Assembly: GCF_000621705.1 (NCBI RefSeq)
Contig: NZ_JHXO01000001.1
Coordinates: forward strand, 434,001 to 498,000
DNA length: 64,000 nt
Direction of reading: 5' to 3'
DNA from: Prolixibacter bellariivorans ATCC BAA-1284
GTDB lineage: Bacteria; Bacteroidota; Bacteroidia; Bacteroidales; Prolixibacteraceae
In this document: one piece after another, positions 25,888 to 33,258 of the stretch
How the letters are laid out: every line of letters starts with the position of its first letter
Numbering within the stretch: the stretch's first letter is position 1
Notes under the pieces: model-generated
What the model was told of the DNA's origin: nothing
Databases searched by the model: none
The model's input: the letters and a program-made list of their open reading frames with translations, nothing else
Position numbers and translations under genes: made by a program

Positions 25888-27123
25888 TTATCTTTTCACC
25901 GCAGGCAACAGAAGCACACCCAGAAATCCATATAGTCCGGTCAGAAGAATAATTACCAACTCGGCGATAACCAACCTCTTTCGTTTTCTTGCGAAGAAGA
26001 TTACCAGGTAAAGTAAAAGAAAGAACAGGTTCCCGATGATAAAGAGTACGTTTTTAGGGAACTGTATCATAATCCGATGGAAATCGGAGGTTAAAGGTCC
26101 GGACTCAATTTTGAATGGAAACAGAAGATCATTAGCAATTTGGGCTCCACGGGAAAAACTGGGCGCTAGTTTTTCGTGAAATTCATTCTGAAGTATGTAT
26201 TGACGGTTGCTCGCGTACGCATAGACTTCGTCGGGTTTATCGATAATGGCCAGACGGGAATCGAGGTTACCTCTTAGGCTCAGCTTATCGGTTCTGGCAT
26301 TATAGTGTTTTATCGGCCAGTTTATTATGTGGTACGTGTCGGTTTGCAGAACAAAGATATGATTGTCACTTGTGATGATGTAGCCATAAAATTCCCGGTT
26401 TCTGAAATCGGTGCAATCGATGTGGAGGATGTGAAAGTCCTCCGGCAACGGAATTTCAACGCAGTACGGTAACCCTTTTTCCATTTTTAGATGAAAGAGA
26501 TGTTCCTGTTTGTCGACAATGAAGTACCCCTGATCGTACTTCTTCCGAATGGTTGGAATGCCGGCGATCATCCTTACCGGGAAAGTCATTCCTTTTTTCT
26601 TTAAAACTCTTGTGAATAGCTCACTCTTTCCGGGTTTAATGCCATTGGAAGCCGGGTCGATAAATTCGATTCCTTTGTTGTTTATCCGGAAATAGTCATC
26701 GGGTTTTTCGAGTGCGACACGGCCGGATTCTGACTCAAATAGCGGGTACAATCCGGCTTGTGGAGCGTCGATATCGGAGGGTGTTATTCGCGAGAAGAAA
26801 TTGGCATTGTTGATTTCTAATACGTCCACTGGTTTCCCGAAAAGGGAATCTGGCATCAGGCCGTCGGTCATCAACTGGCGGAAATGAAACAGCGGCAATT
26901 GTTGTTCGTACTGACTCCGGTTAAAGTGCCTTCCTTCAGAGTCATAGTAAAGGGTTTTTCCATCCTCCGCTTTGCGTATCACAAATTGATGGGAAACAGA
27001 ACTGTACATGACGAATGGAACAGGAACATGTCGTTCGAAAGTTGTCCGAAAGAAATCTGGCAGAAAAGCGGACAAAGTAAAGATAGACAGGAGAATGAGT
27101 ATGTAGCGACTTACCTTAATCAT
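25888..27123 (-). CDS. Membrane-anchored DUF4857-like protein, ABC-transporter partner
   Basis: A 411-residue protein. Start set at 27123 (MIKVSRYILILLSIFTLSAFLPDFF), whose ATG overlaps the permease stop as ATGA; the longer frame from 27357 runs into the permease gene. Layout: N-terminal membrane helix, a long extracytoplasmic region (about 30-340), and two C-terminal helices (LFIIGNLFFLLLYLVIFF and LVIILLTGLYGFLGVLLL). It resembles the Bacteroidota DUF4857 family found next to ABC transporters; that naming is from memory and moderate in certainty. Position suggests it completes the transporter as an accessory or sensor subunit. Confidence 0.65.
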   Translation of the reverse strand: MIKVSRYILILLSIFTLSAFLPDFFRTTFERHVPVPFVMYSSVSHQFVIRKAEDGKTLYYDSEGRHFNRSQYEQQLPLFHFRQLMTDGLMPDSLFGKPVDVLEINNANFFSRITPSDIDAPQAGLYPLFESESGRVALEKPDDYFRINNKGIEFIDPASNGIKPGKSELFTRVLKKKGMTFPVRMIAGIPTIRKKYDQGYFIVDKQEHLFHLKMEKGLPYCVEIPLPEDFHILHIDCTDFRNREFYGYIITSDNHIFVLQTDTYHIINWPIKHYNARTDKLSLRGNLDSRLAIIDKPDEVYAYASNRQYILQNEFHEKLAPSFSRGAQIANDLLFPFKIESGPLTSDFHRIMIQFPKNVLFIIGNLFFLLLYLVIFFARKRKRLVIAELVIILLTGLYGFLGVLLLPAVKR

Positions 27124-27791
27124 TGATGAATCCCTTTCCTGAATCGGTATGCAGTGTATAAATGCGTGAAAAATGTCAATATCGTTATGATGGCAAGTAG
27201 TGGTAGTGCCGGCCGATAGGCGCCGGTTGTAGCCGTTTGATAGAACAGCGAAATGAAGGCGGAGGCCACGAGAATCAGCGACAGCCTGCGAACAGGCATT
27301 GATTCGAAGACAATCATCGTGGTTAGATGATAAGCGGTAATGCCTCCCAGAAACCACGGAGCGACGGTGATGAACGCATCCAGAATCAGTTTTTTGGGCA
27401 ATACGAATGTTATTCCAACCAAAGCAATTACCAATTCCGAGAGGAAAATGGTTAACAAAAACAGGTTGCCCATCAGTGTCAGTTGCATTAACATTTGGTT
27501 TTCGTTAACCGGAAGATGGAACATCAGCTTGATGCGTTTTTGCTGAACTTCGGGAATGAATTGCGCCAAAGCAACGGCTATTCCCGTAAGGAGTGGAACA
27601 TATTCCATCCATCGGTACGGATTAAAGTTATTGAAAAGCAAGATGTCCCATAAGTTTCCAGCTCCCATCAACTCAATCTGGTGGTGAATGTCTAATAGCA
27701 ATTTGGCCCCCGAAAACAGGGCGACTGCAAAGAATCCAATCAGAATCCACCGGATTTTAGTCCATTCCTTTATAAACAATGCTTTTAGCAT
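27120..27791 (-). CDS. ABC transporter permease subunit
   Basis: A 223-residue protein with about six membrane segments, beginning MLKALFIKEWTKIRWILIGFF, the amphipathic start typical of ABC-2 type exporter permeases. It follows its ATPase by 15 nt and is translationally coupled (ATGA) to the DUF4857-like gene. Substrate unknown. Confidence 0.82.
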   Translation of the reverse strand: MLKALFIKEWTKIRWILIGFFAVALFSGAKLLLDIHHQIELMGAGNLWDILLFNNFNPYRWMEYVPLLTGIAVALAQFIPEVQQKRIKLMFHLPVNENQMLMQLTLMGNLFLLTIFLSELVIALVGITFVLPKKLILDAFITVAPWFLGGITAYHLTTMIVFESMPVRRLSLILVASAFISLFYQTATTGAYRPALPLLAIITILTFFTHLYTAYRFRKGIHQ

Positions 27792-27807
27792 CCTGAATTT
27801 TTTTCTA

Positions 27808-28692
27808 TTAATATTTTCCGGTCAGGCCGATGAAGGCGTCTTCCAGATTCATGTTCTCCTGTGAAAAATTTTCTGCTAAAATTCCATTTCCATCCAGAAA
27901 GGATTTCACTTCAATTTCCTCAGACCATGTATAAAGCTCTACATGTTGGTTCAATTGTTCCACATTGACAGCCGGAGCCTGACTCCAGTCCTCCACTTTT
28001 CGATCGGTTGTGAAGGTAAACTTCCGAAAGTGCTCCATGAAGTCGTTCAGCGGTTGTTGAGCAACGACCTGCTTCGAATCCAGAATCAGCACATCGTCTA
28101 TTAAGCGTTCCATATCCTGGATGATATGGGAGGTCGTAAACACTGTTTTGTTTCCGGCCCGGGCATATTCGCGCAGATAATCAATAAATAGTCTGCGATA
28201 GCCAGGATCGAGGCCCATGCTGAAATCATCCAAAATCAGTAATTCCGGATCTTGTGCCAGAATGAGCCCCAGTGCCACCTGCGACCGTTGCCCGGTTGAC
28301 ATGGACGAAATCTTCTGATTCGGTGCCACATCCAACTTGGCCATTAACTCGTAGTATGGTTCTTTCTTCCATGCGGAATAATAAGCAGAATAGTATCGCT
28401 CAATTTCGGCGATGGTCATGAAGCCGTATTGAATGTGCCCCTCCAGCAGATAACCGATGCGTGCTTTGGTTGTAGGGGAAAGAAGTTGCGAATCTTCGCC
28501 AAAAATGTAACACTGACCTCCGGTCGGCTGCAGAAAACCATTCAAAATATTTATCGTCGTGGTTTTGCCGGTTCCGTTCTTTCCCAACAATCCGAGTATG
28601 CTTCCGGCAGGTACATTGAAATTCAGATTTTCGAAAACCGGTTTGGTTCCGTAATGATGCGTCAGGTTTTTACACTCGATGATATTCTCCAT
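27808..28692 (-). CDS. ABC transporter ATP-binding protein
   Basis: A 294-residue ATPase of the ABC-2/BcrA-like kind that drives the adjacent permease. Walker A is GLLGKNGTGKTTT; the signature is SSMSTGQRSQ; Walker B reads ELLILDDFSMGLDPG, with Asp where most ABC ATPases have the catalytic Glu and no Pro after it; the switch His is in TTSHIIQD. It lies only 10 nt after the T9SS beta-propeller gene, so they are probably co-transcribed. Confidence 0.9.
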   Translation of the reverse strand: MENIIECKNLTHHYGTKPVFENLNFNVPAGSILGLLGKNGTGKTTTINILNGFLQPTGGQCYIFGEDSQLLSPTTKARIGYLLEGHIQYGFMTIAEIERYYSAYYSAWKKEPYYELMAKLDVAPNQKISSMSTGQRSQVALGLILAQDPELLILDDFSMGLDPGYRRLFIDYLREYARAGNKTVFTTSHIIQDMERLIDDVLILDSKQVVAQQPLNDFMEHFRKFTFTTDRKVEDWSQAPAVNVEQLNQHVELYTWSEEIEVKSFLDGNGILAENFSQENMNLEDAFIGLTGKY

Positions 28693-28702
28693 ACCGGTTC
28701 TA

Positions 28703-30379
28703 CTAATGTTGAATGATCAATTTATGATTGTTTGTTCCCTGTGTGCTGGTTACCCGCAAAATGTATACTCCTTCGGGCAGACCCGAAACGGCCAACTGGT
28801 TTTGATAATCGGTCGATTTGATGAGTTGTCCGCGCATATCGTAAAGGGTCGAGCGAACGATATTTTCGCCCGGTTGCGGTACGAGGTGAACGTAATTGCT
28901 GGCCGGATTGGGATACACTTTTAATTGAGCGATCGGTCGCACCAGATCTTCTGTCCCAACACTGCTGTCGTCATGAAGCGAGAGCAGAAGTCCATTGTAA
29001 ATGGCGCCAGGCGCCTGGTAATTTTGTGTGCCAACGGCCAGGTTTCCTTTGAAATGACCTCCGGCAAGTATCTCGCCATTGGCATCCAATGAAAGTGTCC
29101 AAAGTCGGGCGCTGGAAACACTGCTGTTAAAATCAACCGCCCAATCGGGCACCCCTTCCGGCGAAAGCTTAATGAGCAAAGAAGCAAAGCCGTCTGTCGA
29201 ATAAGTTTGCTTGTTGAAGTCCAAATCGGAACTCAGGTAATAAGCGGTGGAATAAACTTCGCCGTATTGGTTCACCGCAATATCACCCAGGTTGCCATCG
29301 CTGGCTGAGCCGCCCATGATGAACTGCCAAATCAGATTTCCTGCCGAATCGTATTTTGCTGCAAAGTAATCCATGCCATCGGCTGTTGCCGAATAGAAGT
29401 TTCCATCGGCTGAATCCATCGTGAAATCGCCGTTCACATTTCCTGAAATGAAAATATTATTATCTGCATCAGTCGCTAGCGCATATGCATAATCGTAGCT
29501 GGTTCCTCCGATTCGCTGGCTCCAGAGCAACGAGCCATCAGTAATATCAATCTTTCCGGTGTAAGCATCCATGTTCCCGGCCGATTGTTTCATGGGAAAT
29601 TGTCCGGAGACCGCTGTCGAAGATACATACACGTTCTCGCTTGCCTCGACGGCAAAAGCAATATTTCCGTCAGGTGAAAGATTGACTTCCCGCAAGAAAC
29701 CAGACTGTGTGTTAAATACATCGACATACAGCAGTTGACCGGTAGCATCGAACACGGCGATAAACGGTGTATGTTCGTCGGTAACCCCCGGATAAGTTGA
29801 TTGGAGTGTGGTACCATCAATCGTCATGGATTGTGTGAAGGTTCCTCCGGCTACGATGTGTGATTGGTTGGCGGAAACCGATTCAACTCTGGAACTTCCG
29901 TTACTGGAAAATGCTTTGGCCCAGCTAACCGTTCCATCCGGATTGTAGCAGGTTAAGAAACCGGTTGTTTGAGCAGTGGATGTGCCGGAAAGTTTTGTAT
30001 TATCGTCGAATCGCATATCGTTGTAGAACATTCCTCCCGTGTAAACGCGGTTATCGGGTGCTACGGCCACCTTGTATGGCGTGAGTGTATAAATTGAGGA
30101 ATCGGAACCTGCTGTTTGACTCCATATAATTTGTCCGTCTTTTGAAGTTTTCAGCAACAGCATTTTTCCGGCAGTGTCGGTTGGTTGAATTTGATAGCTG
30201 TCGATGGTTAAATCTTTTCTGAATTTCGCTAACCAGTAATAACTTCCGTCAGGTGAAGCCGCGCAAGAATAAACTTCCACGTCATCCGGGCTGGACAGAA
30301 AATCTGACCAGCTTTCTTGTTGTGCGCTCACTGTTTGAATGGTGGCAAGCACAAAAATGACCGGAAGAAGTCTTTTCAT
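28703..30379 (-). CDS. Secreted beta-propeller protein with T9SS sorting domain
   Basis: A 558-residue protein with a signal peptide (MKRLLPVIFVLATIQTVSA). The middle consists of repeated blades of the SBBP/delta-propeller kind (repeated DGSLLWSQRIGGTSYDYAYA, GNLIWQFIMGGSASDG-type segments). The last 75 residues are a type A T9SS signal: VYPNPASNYVHL, LYDMRGQLI, GLPEGVYILRV and NHKLIIQH. It is therefore exported through SprA and anchored or released at the cell surface. Its place inside a TonB/ABC operon suggests it is a surface part of that system. Confidence 0.88.
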   Translation of the reverse strand: MKRLLPVIFVLATIQTVSAQQESWSDFLSSPDDVEVYSCAASPDGSYYWLAKFRKDLTIDSYQIQPTDTAGKMLLLKTSKDGQIIWSQTAGSDSSIYTLTPYKVAVAPDNRVYTGGMFYNDMRFDDNTKLSGTSTAQTTGFLTCYNPDGTVSWAKAFSSNGSSRVESVSANQSHIVAGGTFTQSMTIDGTTLQSTYPGVTDEHTPFIAVFDATGQLLYVDVFNTQSGFLREVNLSPDGNIAFAVEASENVYVSSTAVSGQFPMKQSAGNMDAYTGKIDITDGSLLWSQRIGGTSYDYAYALATDADNNIFISGNVNGDFTMDSADGNFYSATADGMDYFAAKYDSAGNLIWQFIMGGSASDGNLGDIAVNQYGEVYSTAYYLSSDLDFNKQTYSTDGFASLLIKLSPEGVPDWAVDFNSSVSSARLWTLSLDANGEILAGGHFKGNLAVGTQNYQAPGAIYNGLLLSLHDDSSVGTEDLVRPIAQLKVYPNPASNYVHLVPQPGENIVRSTLYDMRGQLIKSTDYQNQLAVSGLPEGVYILRVTSTQGTNNHKLIIQH

Positions 30380-30464
30380 AGTAAGTGCTAATGAATCGTC
30401 TAATAATAATTCGCGTCCAGGGGGAGTGAAAACGCAAGTGAGGAATGCCGGAATTCAGGTTGTA

Positions 30465-32012
30465 TTAAAAATAGCTGCCCAAACCTATTTCCACAAAACT
30501 GTTTGTTTCCTCCATTGCTGTGAATCTGTTTGCTCCGCCTGCTAAGCGAATATAAGCATTTGGCGCGGGTTTCCATTCAGGATACCAGGTGATTTGAGAG
30601 AAAACCTTCACATCTCCAGCGGAAAGATAGCGGAAATTATGGCGAACAACCGGGCCTGTTATTTCTGATGTTTGCGGAATAAATACCGAGGCCGGAGCAA
30701 TATTCAATGTGCTTCCCAAATCGGTTTCCCACGAAGCGGCCAACTCAGTTTCAATTCGTCCTTTTTGACCTGTAAAAAAGGAATGAAATACAGAACCGTG
30801 TGCTGTCAGTGTTTCGAGCTTTTGGTATCCGTACAAAATATTATTGGTTTTTCCGGAAAGGAGATTGACACTGGCGTTGAAAATCCAACGAACCTGCATT
30901 TCCTCTTTCAATAATGCCTTCCAGTCGATTTGAGCATTCAGGTATTGCGTGGTTAAATTTGTCTGCGCGGATTGGGTCATGAAATTTCTTCCATCGTTGT
31001 ACTGCGCGGCGACACTGAAATGCTGATTCCATTTTTCTCCCGGAAGGGTAAATGAAACTAGGCCGTCAAATCGTTCCAGCGAATATTGCGCATCGGTTTC
31101 CGGATTGGATTCAAGTCTTCCGGTTTCCTGATTTAGGCTACTGGCATACGGTGTTTCAATCGCTGATTCTTCCCATATTTTGTAGCCCAGTTTTCCAGTC
31201 CATCGCTTTCCCCACGAAACTTTATTCTGAAAGAAAATGGTTCCACCTTTACCTGTTGCATCGTACCGGTAACTGAAGTTGATGCGGTTCAGGGGATGTC
31301 CGTATAGACTCAAACCGTTGATGAAAAAGTAGTCGTAACCAACATTGTTCTGGTAGGTCAGAAAATCAATGTCCTCCCGCGAACCTCGATACCACCCCTC
31401 GATTCCCAAATTCCAGTTCCCGGTTCGGTAAGTCAATGACGGTGTTACCGTGATTTCGAAAGCATTGTTGCCTGCCCGGGGATTTTGATCTTTCCCGCCG
31501 CTTTCGACCCGATAATTGAGGCCGAGTCCGGCTGCCCAATGTTGAGTAAGTGGAGCCAATCCGTGTACTTGAAGATGATACTGGTCTTTTTTCCAACTTC
31601 CGCCAATCGAATCAACTAATTGAAATGGATTGACCGGATGCGAAGATAAACGGTCGTGCCACATGATGTTGTCCTCGGTGCTGTGCCCGTAGTCGAATTT
31701 TCCAAAGAACCGTAATTGTTTGACCTGCTTGTAACCGTACGTCGAGAAGTTAAGGCCTTTAAACTTATCCGGAGTCCCGGTTTCCCGGAAAGGTTGACGG
31801 CGGATTGTTCCTGATAGTTCAAGCCGGTTAAAGTCCGGAAGTGAATCACCCAAAATAAGAGAAAAGGGAAGCTCGGTTCCCGGTTTCCCGAAGAGGAAAA
31901 GAGCTTGCTCATCCATTTCTGTTTGAACTGGATTTTGTGCAAACCCGGTTAGGGAGAGGAGCATGAAACTCAACATGCAGAGGATAATATGTCTGTTCAG
32001 AAATCTTTTCAT
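30465..32012 (-). CDS. Outer-membrane beta-barrel protein, DUF6850-like
   Basis: A 515-residue protein with a signal peptide (MKRFLNRHIILCMLSFMLLSLTGFA) and many alternating aromatic strands, ending in FVEIGLGSYF, the terminal aromatic expected of an outer-membrane barrel. It starts 1 nt after the DUF4876-like gene. The set TonB receptor, DUF4876, DUF6850-type barrel recurs in Bacteroidota as far as I recall; the family name is a moderate-confidence recollection. Function unknown. Confidence 0.7.
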   Translation of the reverse strand: MKRFLNRHIILCMLSFMLLSLTGFAQNPVQTEMDEQALFLFGKPGTELPFSLILGDSLPDFNRLELSGTIRRQPFRETGTPDKFKGLNFSTYGYKQVKQLRFFGKFDYGHSTEDNIMWHDRLSSHPVNPFQLVDSIGGSWKKDQYHLQVHGLAPLTQHWAAGLGLNYRVESGGKDQNPRAGNNAFEITVTPSLTYRTGNWNLGIEGWYRGSREDIDFLTYQNNVGYDYFFINGLSLYGHPLNRINFSYRYDATGKGGTIFFQNKVSWGKRWTGKLGYKIWEESAIETPYASSLNQETGRLESNPETDAQYSLERFDGLVSFTLPGEKWNQHFSVAAQYNDGRNFMTQSAQTNLTTQYLNAQIDWKALLKEEMQVRWIFNASVNLLSGKTNNILYGYQKLETLTAHGSVFHSFFTGQKGRIETELAASWETDLGSTLNIAPASVFIPQTSEITGPVVRHNFRYLSAGDVKVFSQITWYPEWKPAPNAYIRLAGGANRFTAMEETNSFVEIGLGSYF

Positions 32013-32013
32013 G

Positions 32014-33258
32014 CTAATTAAACGTGCCGGGGGTTGGAAATGGAATCACTTCAAAATCTTCGCTTGAGTTATTGGTATCCGTCAGAATGATGCGACCATC
32101 TTGGTCCTGTTCAATCTTTCGCCGGCAACTTTGCAGGTTGAAGTTCCCATCGCAGTAAACAAAGCCGGCATCGATAGAATAAGGTATATGGTGGTACGCT
32201 CCGGCATCTGCCGAAGCCAGTGCTTCCACGCCGTCAAGTACCCATTCAGCCGGAATAACCATTAATGTCCTGCCCTTGGTGTCGTTAGGGCGGGGAACAA
32301 AATGGACTTCACTTGGCTGGTAGTTGTGGTAAATGACTATCCCGGTTCCGTAACTACTGAAAATCCAATCAAACGTCGACTGCATGCTGGCGAAGATTTC
32401 AGTCAGATTTGGTACTTCGGCAAAGTCAATATCCCGTTGTTTGTCGGGACGGTAAAGGAATGTTTCCCAATCGGCGTGTGACAGGTCGATGCTGTTTGGA
32501 TTTCCGTTCGGGTCGTCCCGGTGGTTCATTCCATCCTGGGCAATCACGATGCTTTTTCCCGGTTCCAACGGATGTTGCTTTCCGGTTCCGGGAATCATCC
32601 AGACAAAGTCGAGGAAAACACTGTCCTGCACGCTGGCATATGGTGAAGGAGCAATGGCTGTCGAATTTCCGCTGGCGCCGTAAACACTGGCAATGTAAAG
32701 GCTGTCGAGGTAGATGGTTTCATCGCTGTTGTTAAAGATTTCGACAAACTGATCGGACCAGTAGGCTTTTCCATTGGGTGTCCGGGAACCGGTGTAATAC
32801 AACTCTTTGATCACCAGTAAGCCGGCCAGGCTTTCTTTCAGTGTTTTACTACCTAAATCTGTATTCCCGGTTACGGTAATACCGGCCTGGCTGTAGTTGA
32901 GTGAAACATCCCGGTTTTGCAAAATATCTCGATCGGTGACTAATGATGACCCCAACGAGCGTGCTTCGGCTGCTGGATACTTTTTACCAGCCCACAGGCG
33001 GTAGTTCCCGGAAGTTACTTTATGAAACGTACATTGTCCATTGGCATCCGTCACACCTTCACTCGCCAACTGGTTATCGATGTTAATCAACCGAACGGTT
33101 GTATTTTCAGGTGAGCCACCAGAATAGTTTTCAGGTAATGATAACTGAATCGAAATATCGTACAACTGTGGCTCGATGTCGAATTTGTCATCGCGGCATC
33201 CGGTCAGTAAGAGCAGTGCCCAGAGCAAAAGAAATCCTATGTTCTTTAGTCTTTTCAT
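32014..33258 (-). CDS. DUF4876-like lipoprotein
   Basis: A 414-residue lipoprotein: MKRLKNIGFLLLWALLLLTGC has a clear lipobox. It begins with a carboxypeptidase-regulatory-like or prealbumin-like fold (NTTVRLINIDNQLASEGVTD, NGQCTFHKVTSGNYRLW) followed by a region with LVIKELYYTGSRTPNGKAYW and QFVEIFNNSDETIYLDSLYI, typical of DUF4876. It is encoded directly after the TonB receptor with no spacer, in the manner of a SusD-like surface partner, although it is not SusD. Confidence 0.78.
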   Translation of the reverse strand: MKRLKNIGFLLLWALLLLTGCRDDKFDIEPQLYDISIQLSLPENYSGGSPENTTVRLINIDNQLASEGVTDANGQCTFHKVTSGNYRLWAGKKYPAAEARSLGSSLVTDRDILQNRDVSLNYSQAGITVTGNTDLGSKTLKESLAGLLVIKELYYTGSRTPNGKAYWSDQFVEIFNNSDETIYLDSLYIASVYGASGNSTAIAPSPYASVQDSVFLDFVWMIPGTGKQHPLEPGKSIVIAQDGMNHRDDPNGNPNSIDLSHADWETFLYRPDKQRDIDFAEVPNLTEIFASMQSTFDWIFSSYGTGIVIYHNYQPSEVHFVPRPNDTKGRTLMVIPAEWVLDGVEALASADAGAYHHIPYSIDAGFVYCDGNFNLQSCRRKIEQDQDGRIILTDTNNSSEDFEVIPFPTPGTFN

